A stretch of DNA of 19,946 nt, taken from positions 1-19,946 of the forward strand of contig CAZFLR010000030.1 of the NCBI GenBank assembly GCA_964519385.1, written 5' to 3'. Positions 1-7,302 of this stretch are shown one piece after another (within the stretch, counting starts at the first letter, position 1; each line of letters starts with the position of its first letter). A program made the translations under genes and the position numbers. Below the pieces are notes generated by a model. It searched no databases and was not told the DNA's origin. It worked only from the letters and a program-made list of their open reading frames with translations. The stretch is from SVFI01 sp964519385. Lineage in GTDB: Bacteria; Bacillota; Clostridia; Lachnospirales; Lachnospiraceae.

Positions 1-312
1 ATCGGATCTGCTCAGCGTGTTCCTACACCTACAGGATCTACAACAATCTTAGTTGCTACAGTTGAAAAATCTGTAACAAAAGAAGAAATCAACGCAGCTA
101 TGAAAGCAGCAGCAACAGAGTCATTCGGATACAACGAAGACGAAATCGTTTCAAGCGATATCGTTGGAATGACATATGGCTCATTATTCGATGCTACACA
201 GACAATGGTTGGCGAAGACAACTTAGTACAGGTTGTTTCTTGGTATGACAATGAGAATTCATATGTTAGCCAGATGGTTCGTACAATCAAATACTTTGCT
301 GAATTAGCATAA
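1..312 (+). CDS. gap: Glyceraldehyde-3-phosphate dehydrogenase, C-terminal part
   Basis: This is the last 103 codons of GAPDH, open at the left window edge in frame 1. GAPDH oxidises glyceraldehyde-3-phosphate with NAD+ and phosphate to 1,3-bisphosphoglycerate in the cytosol. The visible part begins in the catalytic domain with QRVPTPTGS, continues with TVEKSVTKEEINAAMK, then SSDIVGMTYGSLFDA, and ends with the family-typical SWYDNENSY and the terminal helix. The Rossmann domain and the catalytic cysteine lie upstream of the window. Codons are strongly biased (ACA, GTT, ATC), as expected for a highly expressed gene. A strong terminator follows the stop codon by 28 bases, and pgk starts 93 bases after the stop. 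Confidence 0.97.
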   Translation: MGSAQRVPTPTGSTTILVATVEKSVTKEEINAAMKAAATESFGYNEDEIVSSDIVGMTYGSLFDATQTMVGEDNLVQVVSWYDNENSYVSQMVRTIKYFAELA

Positions 313-340
313 TTTTGATAATCAGTACAAAGACCTTTAA

Positions 341-371
341 GGGTCCGGTCTTGTGGACCGGACCCTTTTTT
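341..371 (+). terminator. Intrinsic terminator between gap and pgk
   Basis: A perfect 10-bp GC-rich stem (GGGTCCGGTC, 341-350, with GACCGGACCC, 356-365) encloses the loop TTGTG and is followed directly by six T. It should stop most transcripts leaving gap. pgk starts only 34 bases after the T-run, so it also acts as an attenuator between gap and pgk unless an unseen promoter lies inside gap. Confidence 0.9.
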
Positions 372-405
372 AAATAATTATCCAAGAAACCAGGAGGAAA
401 CAAAT

Positions 406-1638
406 ATGGGATTAAATAAAAAATCCGTAGACGACATCAACGTTAAGGGAAAAAGAGTTCTTGTAAGATGTGACTTTAACGTTCCGCTTAAAGATGGCGA
501 AATCACAGATGAGACACGTATCGTGGCAGCTATGCCTACGATTAACAAATTATTGGCTGACGGAGCGAAGTTAATTCTCTGTTCACACCTCGGAAAAGTT
601 AAAAATGGCCCGAATGAAGGAGAATCTTTAGCACCGGTTGCAAAGAGACTTTCTGAAAAATTAGGAAAAGAAGTAAACTTTGTAGCAGATTACAACGTAA
701 CAGGCGAAGCTGCAACAGCAGCAGTGGAAGCTATGAAAGAAGGAGATGTTGTACTTCTTCAGAATACACGTTTCCGTGGAAAAGAAGAGACAAAGCCTAC
801 AGAAGCAGGCGAAGCATTTGCAAAAGAGCTTGCTGATCTTGCAGATGTATATGTATGTGACGCATTCGGTTCTGCACACAGAGCACATGCTTCCGTAGCT
901 GTTGTAACAAAGTACATCACAGAAAAAGGCGGAGAGAATGCAGTCGGATATCTTATGCAGAAGGAAATTGATTTCCTTGGAAATGCAGTTGAGAATCCGG
1001 TAAGACCGTTTGTTGCCATTCTCGGTGGAGCAAAGGTTGCCGACAAGTTAAACGTAATCAACAACCTTATCGAGAAGTGTGACACACTCATCATCGGTGG
1101 TGGTATGGCGTTCACATTCTTAAAAGCAAAAGGATATGAAGTTGGTAATTCACTGGTAGACAACGAGAAAATTGATTACTGTAAAGAAATGATGGCAAAG
1201 GCTGAAGCAGCAGGTAAGAAATTATTACTTCCGATTGATACAACAATCGCTGCAGGCTTCCCAAATCCTATCGACGCAGAAATCGAAGTCTCTGTTGTGG
1301 ATTCTGACCAGATTCCGGCTGATATGGAAGGTCTTGATATCGGTACTAAGACGGCTGAACTGTTTGCAGATGCAGTGAAATCAGCAAAGACAGTTGTATG
1401 GAACGGACCGATGGGTGTATTCGAGAACCCGACACTTGCAAAAGGTACGATTGCTGTTGCAAAATCTCTGGCAGAGACAGACGCTACAACAATTATCGGC
1501 GGAGGCGATTCCGCAGCAGCCGTTAACCAGTTAGGTTTCGCTGACAAGATGAGCCATATTTCTACAGGTGGCGGAGCTTCCCTTGAGTTCTTAGAGGGTA
1601 AAGCTCTTCCGGGTGTAGTAGCAGCAGACGATAAATAA
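406..1638 (+). CDS. pgk: Phosphoglycerate kinase
   Basis: It transfers the acyl phosphate of 1,3-bisphosphoglycerate to ADP, the first ATP-yielding step of glycolysis, in the cytosol. The 410-residue product has normal family length. Landmarks in order are RVLVRCDFNVP (17-27), the substrate-site loop SHLGK (60-64), the GGAKVADKLNVI nucleotide-domain motif (207-218), NGPMGVFE (333-340), the phosphate-binding loop IIGGGDSAAA and STGGGASLEFLEGKALPGV near the C-terminus. The start ATG has a strong AGGAGG site 7 bases upstream. All isoleucine codons are ATC or ATT, so translational selection is strong. tpiA follows after 18 bases with its own ribosome site, so the two form one transcript. The leader is only the short stretch after the gap terminator, with no recognisable promoter. 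Confidence 0.98.
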   Translation: MGLNKKSVDDINVKGKRVLVRCDFNVPLKDGEITDETRIVAAMPTINKLLADGAKLILCSHLGKVKNGPNEGESLAPVAKRLSEKLGKEVNFVADYNVTGEAATAAVEAMKEGDVVLLQNTRFRGKEETKPTEAGEAFAKELADLADVYVCDAFGSAHRAHASVAVVTKYITEKGGENAVGYLMQKEIDFLGNAVENPVRPFVAILGGAKVADKLNVINNLIEKCDTLIIGGGMAFTFLKAKGYEVGNSLVDNEKIDYCKEMMAKAEAAGKKLLLPIDTTIAAGFPNPIDAEIEVSVVDSDQIPADMEGLDIGTKTAELFADAVKSAKTVVWNGPMGVFENPTLAKGTIAVAKSLAETDATTIIGGGDSAAAVNQLGFADKMSHISTGGGASLEFLEGKALPGVVAADDK

Positions 1639-1656
1639 AAAAAGGAGATTAAAATC

Positions 1657-2409
1657 ATGGCAAGAAAGAAAATCATCGCCGGCAACTGGAAAATGAACAT
1701 GACTCCAAGCCAGGCAGTAGAATTAGTAAATACATTAAAACCGTTAGTAGCAAACGATGACGTAGACGTAGTATTCTGTGTACCGGCAATCGACATTATC
1801 CCGGCTATGGAAGCTGCAAAAGGTTCTAACATCGTAATCGGTGCTGAAAACATGTATTTTGAAGAGAAGGGTGCTTACACAGGTGAAATTTCTCCGGAAA
1901 TGCTTACAGATGCAGGAGTAAAATATGTAATCATCGGTCATTCAGAGAGAAGAGAATACTTTGCTGAGACAGATGAGACAGTAAACAAGAAAGTATTAAA
2001 AGCATTTGAACATGGCATTACACCGATTATCTGCTGTGGTGAGACATTGACACAGAGAAAACAGGGCATCTATGTTGACTGGATTCGTATGCAGATTAAG
2101 ATTGCATTCCAGAATGTTACAGCAGAGCAGGCAAAAACTGCAGTAATCGCTTATGAACCAATCTGGGCAATCGGAACAGGTGAGACAGCGACAGATGATC
2201 AGGCACAGGAGGTTTGTGCAGCAATCCGTGCATGCATCAAAGAGGTTTATGATGAAGCAACAGCAGAAGCTATCCGTATTCAGTACGGCGGTTCCATGAA
2301 TGCAGGAAATGCAGCTTCTTTACTTGCAAAGCCGGACATTGACGGCGGTCTTGTAGGAGGGGCAGCATTAAAGCCTGACTTCGGAAAAATTGTTAATTAC
2401 AATAAATAA
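1657..2409 (+). CDS. tpiA: Triosephosphate isomerase
   Basis: It interconverts dihydroxyacetone phosphate and glyceraldehyde-3-phosphate in the cytosol. The 250-residue TIM barrel shows the catalytic set: Asn10 and Lys12 in AGNWKMN, His95 in IIGHSERRE, and Glu167 in AYEPIWAIGTG. The phosphate-binding segments are YGGSMNAGNA and DGGLVGGAAL near the C-terminus. A clear AAAGGAG site lies before the ATG, and the gene sits 18 bases behind pgk, indicating co-transcription and probably a fixed expression ratio. Codon use is as biased as in pgk. Transcription ends at a bidirectional terminator 18 bases after the stop codon. Confidence 0.98.
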   Translation: MARKKIIAGNWKMNMTPSQAVELVNTLKPLVANDDVDVVFCVPAIDIIPAMEAAKGSNIVIGAENMYFEEKGAYTGEISPEMLTDAGVKYVIIGHSERREYFAETDETVNKKVLKAFEHGITPIICCGETLTQRKQGIYVDWIRMQIKIAFQNVTAEQAKTAVIAYEPIWAIGTGETATDDQAQEVCAAIRACIKEVYDEATAEAIRIQYGGSMNAGNAASLLAKPDIDGGLVGGAALKPDFGKIVNYNK

Positions 2410-2427
2410 TAGGTTTTTGCAGAATGA

Positions 2428-2460
2428 AAAAGGGCTTCCGGAATTTTCGGAAGCCCTTTT
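2428..2460. terminator. Bidirectional terminator between tpiA and the convergent secreted-protein gene
   Basis: The stem AGGGCTTCCG (2431-2440) pairs with CGGAAGCCCT (2448-2457) around a 7-base loop. It is flanked by A-runs on the left and T-runs on the right, so it works on either strand. The minus-strand gene stops at 2471, so this single hairpin insulates both converging genes. Confidence 0.9.
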
Positions 2461-2470
2461 ATGTGAAACA

Positions 2471-3037
2471 TTATTTTCTTTTGATATTGAGTTGGTATGT
2501 ATACATTTTACTAGTTGTAAAGAACATGTCGAGATATACGGTTTCACCTTTTTTCAGCTTGAGAGTAGCAGTACGCTTCGTGAGATACTGATCAACCTTT
2601 TTCGCACCATTTCTTATAGAGTGCTGATACATCTGCTTTGTTCCGACATTGAGATATCTTGCCTTTCCGCCCTGAGTCTTTACAACAAGTGCTATGGGAT
2701 AGTTGTTGGAAAGCTTGGAGATAGTAAGACCTCCGCATCCGATAAAATCAGATTTCTTTCCGTTCTCTTTAAAAGAGGATATGGTGAAAACATAGGTTTC
2801 CGCCTTCGGAGCTTTGAATTTAACGTAGTTATCCTGGTAGTAATTTTTCTGATTTCTTTTCTTTACCGTTACAACTGTTGTGCCGGTTTTAACGGCTTTT
2901 GCTTTTTTGTAATTTTTCTGTGTGGTTACTTTCTTTGCTGCCTGTGCTTCTACAGAGCCTGCTGCCGGAATCATAACAGCAACGGCGAGAGCAAAAGTCA
3001 GGGCAACGAGAGAACGTTTGATAAAATTTTTTTTCAT
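2471..3037 (-). CDS. Small basic secreted protein of unknown function
   Basis: No recognised family. The 188-residue product starts with a typical Sec signal peptide: a KK/KR start, a hydrophobic stretch at about residues 10-25, and a likely cleavage after AQA at about residue 33. The mature part is very rich in lysine (KKVTTQKNYKKAKAVK at its start, NIKRK at its end), so it should be strongly basic. It alternates short hydrophobic and threonine-rich strands (TYVFTISSF, TATLKLKKGETVYLDMF, MYTYQLNI), which suggests a beta-sandwich resembling bacterial pre-peptidase C-terminal type domains. That resemblance is inference. There is no sorting motif, lipobox or membrane anchor. AAGGAG lies just before the ATG on the minus strand. 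It converges on tpiA and diverges from the fibronectin-domain gene, and has its own promoter. Confidence 0.85.
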   Translation of the reverse strand: MKKNFIKRSLVALTFALAVAVMIPAAGSVEAQAAKKVTTQKNYKKAKAVKTGTTVVTVKKRNQKNYYQDNYVKFKAPKAETYVFTISSFKENGKKSDFIGCGGLTISKLSNNYPIALVVKTQGGKARYLNVGTKQMYQHSIRNGAKKVDQYLTKRTATLKLKKGETVYLDMFFTTSKMYTYQLNIKRK

Positions 3038-3085
3038 GGGCTCTCCTTTTCTTTATTTAATTGATAAATTAATGGTAACATATTC

Positions 3086-3114
3086 ATTGTATAAATGTGT
3101 TCAGATTATGTTAA
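3086..3114 (-). promoter_or_regulatory. Promoter of the small secreted protein (minus strand)
   Basis: On the minus strand TTAACA (3109-3114) and TACAAT (3086-3091) are separated by exactly 17 bases. The -10 element lies 48 bases before the start codon at 3037. Good match to the vegetative sigma consensus; no experimental support. Confidence 0.55.
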
Positions 3115-3177
3115 TACGAAAAACTTTAAAGCGATTTTTTAACCGGATTTTTTTCTCAATATAGACTTCCTATTTTG

Positions 3178-3183
3178 TATAAT
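3178..3183 (+). promoter_or_regulatory. Possible -10 element for the fibronectin-domain gene
   Basis: A perfect TATAAT stands 59 bases before the ATG at 3243. No convincing -35 hexamer is present 16-18 bases upstream, so either an activator is used or the call is wrong. Confidence 0.35.
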
Positions 3184-3242
3184 TTGGAGTAGAATAAACA
3201 TACCGAATGGTAATAAACAATTTTATGAGAGGAGGTATACAT

Positions 3243-4478
3243 ATGAAAAAGTATGTAGCTCTATTTTTTGCAATTGCAATGATGATTTTTGTTGTCCCGT
3301 CCATGGACGTACAGGCAGCAGCACCGGCGGCACCGAAAGATGCACAGCAGACGGCAAGTCTTGAGGCCGGATTCAGTGTTCACTGGACACCGGTACAGGG
3401 AGCAACACAGTATTTTTATTCATTTTCTGCAGATGACAAGACTTATACACAGGAGAGCCCGACAGGTAACGGCGGAAAAGAAGCTTTTGTTAATTTCCTC
3501 AATAAGGACGTTTTAAAACCGGGTACATTTTACTATCTGAGAATCCGTGCGTATAATGGTTCAGAATATAGCCCTTATGTGAAGGTTAAGGCAGCAACGG
3601 CACCTCTGGCACCGAAGACCATTACTGAAAAAGAGGCGACAAGCAGCTCCGTGACACTTTCATGGGATGCAAGTGCAGGCGCAACGGGATATCTGATTCG
3701 TTTCGGAACGACACAGGCGGATGCAAAGGATATACAGAAGATTACATCAACATCATGCAAGCTTACGGGACTTAAGCCTGACAGCAAGTATTATGTAGCT
3801 ATTTATCCGATTATTAAGGTTACCGAGAAGTTTTATGCTTCACAGAATTTTGTTGATAATCCGAAAGTGGTTACCACGGCCGGACCGGTAAAAGGCTTGA
3901 AATTATACGACTGGGATGTCAAAACCAATACGGTTATGATTCAGTGGGATAATTCCGTAAAATATGAGAGCGGTTATGAACTTGAGCTTTCAAGAGCAAA
4001 CGGCAAAAAGATTAAGACATATACTATTTCCGGAAGACGTACAACATTACGTGCAATCCGAAATAAGGCTTTGAAGAATAAAGCGTTCCAGTATCGTATC
4101 AGAACCTATACCAGATTTGCAGGTAAGAAATCCTATGGTGACTGGTCTGCATACGCATATGCAGTTCCTCAGGCAGACGTAAAGGCGACTAAGGCTTCCA
4201 ACACAGCAGTTAAGCTGACATGGGATAAGGTAGAGGGAGCAACGAACTATACAGTTTATCGCGCGACGAAAGAGGGCGGCAAATTTAAGAAGGTTGCAAC
4301 TACCAAGAAGACTTCTTATAAGGTGAGAAACCTTAAGACATACAAGGATTACTACTTCTTCGTAAGAGCAAATAAAGTAAATATCGGTGGAAAGAACAGA
4401 TATTCTACCAAGCTGACCACTCCGAATGCTATAAATGTATTTATTTATAAATATCAGGACACGGTAACTGAAGATTAA
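3243..4478 (+). CDS. Secreted protein with four fibronectin type III domains
   Basis: The 411-residue product has a Sec signal peptide (residues 1 to about 25, ending VQAA) and then almost nothing but fibronectin III repeats. They lie at about 30-117, 121-213, 215-309 and 310-400. The family marks are W at the B-strand (SVHWTP, TLSWDA, MIQWDN, KLTWDK), the L-x-P-G/D-T/S-x-Y-Y turn (LKPGTFYYLRIRAY, LKPDSKYYVAIY) and YRIRTYT or FFVRA strands. No catalytic domain, sorting signal or membrane anchor is seen, so it is probably released or bound non-covalently at the surface. The start at 3243 is chosen because GAGAGGAGG stands 6-10 bases upstream and the signal peptide begins there; an in-frame upstream ATG at 3207 lacks a ribosome site. 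The HD-GYP gene follows after 21 bases without a terminator, so the two probably form an operon. Ligand unknown. Confidence 0.88.
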   Translation: MKKYVALFFAIAMMIFVVPSMDVQAAAPAAPKDAQQTASLEAGFSVHWTPVQGATQYFYSFSADDKTYTQESPTGNGGKEAFVNFLNKDVLKPGTFYYLRIRAYNGSEYSPYVKVKAATAPLAPKTITEKEATSSSVTLSWDASAGATGYLIRFGTTQADAKDIQKITSTSCKLTGLKPDSKYYVAIYPIIKVTEKFYASQNFVDNPKVVTTAGPVKGLKLYDWDVKTNTVMIQWDNSVKYESGYELELSRANGKKIKTYTISGRRTTLRAIRNKALKNKAFQYRIRTYTRFAGKKSYGDWSAYAYAVPQADVKATKASNTAVKLTWDKVEGATNYTVYRATKEGGKFKKVATTKKTSYKVRNLKTYKDYYFFVRANKVNIGGKNRYSTKLTTPNAINVFIYKYQDTVTED

Positions 4479-4499
4479 GAGATGTTTTGAGGTGACAAA

Positions 4500-5549
4500 A
4501 TGAGTAAGATTATCCTTGTGGTGGATGATGACAGAACGAATCTGCTTATGGCAGAAAAACTGCTTGGAAAAGAATATCATATTGTTTCCGTGACATCAGG
4601 AGAACAGGCTTTCAAGTTTCTGGCAAAGAAAAAACCCGATTTGATTCTTTTGGATATCAATATGCCTGAGATGGATGGCTTTGAGGTGATGCGCAATCTT
4701 AAGGATAATGAGTCGTGGACGAAGATTCCGGTTATTTTTCTGACGGCGGACCGAGATGCAGACACGGAGGCAGAGTGTCTCCAGATGGGGGCTGTTGATT
4801 TTGTCGGGAAGCCGTTTGAACCGGAAATTATCCGCAATCGTATTCGCCGCACGCTTGAAATCGAGGAATATCGTAAAGATTTAGAGGGTGTTGTGCGCAG
4901 ACAGACGGCAAAGATTGAAAAAATCCAGAGAGAGATTATCATAAGTCTTGCCAATATGATTGAAAGCAGGGACGACAACACAGGACAGCATGTCAAACGG
5001 ACAAGTCAGTATGTCGAGATGATTGTTAACGAGCTGAAAAACAGAAATATGTATGAGGAGATTATCAACGACGCATATGTATATAATCTGATTAAGGCTG
5101 CGCCGATGCATGATATCGGCAAGATTAAGATTCCGGATCAGGTACTTCAGAAGCCGGGAAAGCTGACAGAGGAAGAATTTGAAATAATGAAACAGCACTC
5201 TTCGGAGGGCGGTAAAATTATTCGCAAGATTATGGCACAGATAGAGGAAGCGGAATATATTGAAGTGGCCTATAATGTTGCAACGTTCCATCATGAGAAG
5301 TGGAACGGAAGAGGATATCCGGATGGTCTGTCCGGTGAGGATATTCCGCTGGAGGCAAGAATTATGGCGGTCGCGGATGTGTTTGACGCGTTGATTTCCA
5401 AGAGGTGTTATAAAGATGCCATGTCACTTGACAAGGCATTTGAGATTATTAAAGAGTCCGAGAATGAACATTTTGATCCCCGGATTGCGCAGGTTTTTCT
5501 GGAGTTAAGACCGCAGATAGAAGAATATTTAAGAACGTCCGAACAGTAA
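4500..5549 (+). CDS. Response regulator with HD-GYP domain, predicted cyclic-di-GMP phosphodiesterase
   Basis: The 349-residue protein joins a receiver to an HD-GYP output domain, as in RpfG. In the receiver the acidic pocket is Asp9-Asp11, the phosphorylated residue is Asp52 (LLDINMPEMDG), and the conserved Lys is Lys104 (VGKPF). A helical linker at about 118-145 leads into the HD-GYP domain. Its metal and signature residues are present: His164 (TGQHVKR), His204-Asp205 (MHDIGKIKIPD), His233, His264-His265 (HHEKWNGRGYPDG) and the GYP triplet at 272-274. Later come LEARIMAVADVFDAL and NEHFDPRI. With this full set, hydrolysis of c-di-GMP is expected (family knowledge, untested here). No cognate histidine kinase lies nearby. 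It sits 21 bases behind the secreted fibronectin-domain gene, which suggests a link between second-messenger signalling and a surface protein. Confidence 0.93.
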   Translation: MSKIILVVDDDRTNLLMAEKLLGKEYHIVSVTSGEQAFKFLAKKKPDLILLDINMPEMDGFEVMRNLKDNESWTKIPVIFLTADRDADTEAECLQMGAVDFVGKPFEPEIIRNRIRRTLEIEEYRKDLEGVVRRQTAKIEKIQREIIISLANMIESRDDNTGQHVKRTSQYVEMIVNELKNRNMYEEIINDAYVYNLIKAAPMHDIGKIKIPDQVLQKPGKLTEEEFEIMKQHSSEGGKIIRKIMAQIEEAEYIEVAYNVATFHHEKWNGRGYPDGLSGEDIPLEARIMAVADVFDALISKRCYKDAMSLDKAFEIIKESENEHFDPRIAQVFLELRPQIEEYLRTSEQ

Positions 5550-5552
5550 TAG

Positions 5553-5582
5553 GTTGAAAAATGCCGGGACAGCGTGTTATAC
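5553..5582 (+). promoter_or_regulatory. Promoter of gpmI
   Basis: TTGAAA (5553-5558) and TATACT (5577-5582) are 18 bases apart, with TG at 5574-5575 giving an extended -10. The site begins just after the HD-GYP stop codon and leaves a leader of about 40 bases before gpmI. Confidence 0.7.
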
Positions 5583-5632
5583 TGTTACAGGTTGAGTTCA
5601 ATAATTAATTTCACATAAAAGGAGACTAAATA

Positions 5633-7177
5633 ATGAGTAAGAAACCTACAGTATTAATGATTTTAGATGGTTACGGTCTGAACCCGAACAAAGAGCACAA
5701 TGCGGTGGAAGAGGGAAAGACACCTGTAATGGATCAGCTTATGAAGGAGTACCCGTTCGTTGAGGGCTTTGCATCCGGAATGGCTGTCGGTCTTCCGGAC
5801 GGACAGATGGGTAACTCTGAGGTCGGACATTTAAATATGGGTGCAGGACGTATTGTATACCAGGAGCTTACAAGAATCACGAAAGAGATTCAGGACGGAA
5901 CCTTCTTTGAGAATCCGGCACTTGTAGCAGCAATGGAGAATTGTAAGAAAAACGACAGTGCACTTCATGCATTCGGATTGCTTTCCGATGGTGGTGTGCA
6001 CAGCCACAATACACATTTGTACGGTATTTTGGAAATGGCTAAGAGATTTGGTCTTTCCAAGGTTTATGTACATTGTTTCCTTGACGGACGTGATACACCT
6101 CCGGCATCAGGTAAAGATTTCGTGGAACAGCTTGAAGCAGAGATGGCGAGAATCGGTGTCGGCGAAGTGGCGAGCGTCAGCGGACGTTATTACGCTATGG
6201 ACCGTGATAACAATTATGACCGTGTACAGATTGCCTATAATGCGCTGACAGCAGGCGAAGGTGTTACAGCAGAAAGCGCACCGGCTGCAGTACAGAATTC
6301 ATACGATAAAGATGAAACAGATGAGTTCGTGAAACCAACGGTTGTTATGAAGAATGGAGCACCGGTTGCAACGATTCAGGATAAGGACAGTGTAATCTTC
6401 TTCAACTTCAGACCGGACAGAGCAAGAGAAATTACAAGAGCATTCTGTGATGATGATTTCACAGGCTTTGCACGTGAAACGAGATTAGATTTGTGCTTCG
6501 TATGTTTCTCTGACTATGATCCGACGATTCCTAATAAGGAAGTGGCATTCCATAAAATTGCAGTGACAAATACATTCGGAGAATGGCTTGCAGCAAACGG
6601 AATGACACAGGCAAGAATTGCAGAGACAGAGAAGTATGCACATGTAACATTCTTCTTTAACGGAGGAGTGGAAGAGCCAAACGAGGGCGAAGACAGAATT
6701 CTTGTAAATTCACCGAAGGATGTTGCCACATATGATTTAAAACCGGAGATGAGTGCTTATGAGGTGTGTGACAAGCTTTGCGAAGCGATTACATCACAGA
6801 AGTATGATGTGATTATCATCAATTTCGCCAATCCGGATATGGTTGGACATACAGGTGTGGAAGCTGCAGCAATCAAGGCAGTGGAAGCTGTTGATGAATG
6901 TGTTGGAAAGGCTGTGGAAGCAATCAAATCCGTGGACGGAACCATGTTTATCTGTGCAGACCACGGAAATGCAGAACAGCTTGTAGATTATGAGACAGGA
7001 GAACCGTTTACGGCGCACACGACCAATCCGGTTCCGTTCCTTCTTGTAAACTATGATCCGGCATATACACTTCGCGAGGGCGGATGCCTTGCTGACATAG
7101 TACCGACTCTGATTGAGATTATGGGCAAGGAACAGCCGGCTGAGATGACAGGAAAATCCCTGTTAATCAAGAAATAA
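5633..7177 (+). CDS. gpmI: 2,3-bisphosphoglycerate-independent phosphoglycerate mutase
   Basis: It converts 3-phosphoglycerate to 2-phosphoglycerate through a phosphoserine intermediate, using two Mn2+ ions. At 514 residues it has full family length. The alkaline-phosphatase-type metal site begins with MILDGYGLN (Asp12). The catalytic serine is Ser62 in MGNSEVGHLNMGAGR. The inserted transferase domain carries LDGRDTPP and GRYYAMDRDNN, followed by FFNFRPDRARE. The second metal cluster is in FANPDMVGHTG, CADHGNAEQ and TAHTTNPVP near the C-terminus. AAAGGAG stands before the ATG. It has its own promoter and its own terminator, so it is monocistronic. It is cut off from gap-pgk-tpiA by three unrelated genes, although in many clostridia it is part of the same operon. 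Confidence 0.98.
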   Translation: MSKKPTVLMILDGYGLNPNKEHNAVEEGKTPVMDQLMKEYPFVEGFASGMAVGLPDGQMGNSEVGHLNMGAGRIVYQELTRITKEIQDGTFFENPALVAAMENCKKNDSALHAFGLLSDGGVHSHNTHLYGILEMAKRFGLSKVYVHCFLDGRDTPPASGKDFVEQLEAEMARIGVGEVASVSGRYYAMDRDNNYDRVQIAYNALTAGEGVTAESAPAAVQNSYDKDETDEFVKPTVVMKNGAPVATIQDKDSVIFFNFRPDRAREITRAFCDDDFTGFARETRLDLCFVCFSDYDPTIPNKEVAFHKIAVTNTFGEWLAANGMTQARIAETEKYAHVTFFFNGGVEEPNEGEDRILVNSPKDVATYDLKPEMSAYEVCDKLCEAITSQKYDVIIINFANPDMVGHTGVEAAAIKAVEAVDECVGKAVEAIKSVDGTMFICADHGNAEQLVDYETGEPFTAHTTNPVPFLLVNYDPAYTLREGGCLADIVPTLIEIMGKEQPAEMTGKSLLIKK

Positions 7178-7189
7178 TAAAGTATATTG

Positions 7190-7218
7190 CAGCACGACAG
7201 AAATGTCGTGCTGTTTTT
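7190..7218 (+). terminator. Intrinsic terminator after gpmI
   Basis: A perfect 10-bp stem (CAGCACGACA, 7190-7199, with TGTCGTGCTG, 7204-7213) closes a GAAA tetraloop and is followed by five T. It lies 12 bases after the gpmI stop codon and separates gpmI from eno. Confidence 0.95.
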
Positions 7219-7302
7219 ATGTGCAAAAATATATCTTTTCTCTTGTATGATTTTGGAAAAAAAGAAAATGCTATTAGTAAAATCGTTTATAAGGAGGATT
7301 TT

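Noticed and set aside
1176..1853. Long minus-strand open frames opposite pgk, tpiA, gpmI and the OPT gene
   Set aside because: They lack ribosome sites and known motifs, and are antisense shadows of strongly biased real genes.
3207..3242. Start of the fibronectin-domain protein at ATG 3207
   Set aside because: No ribosome site before it, while 3243 has GAGAGGAGG and begins the signal peptide.
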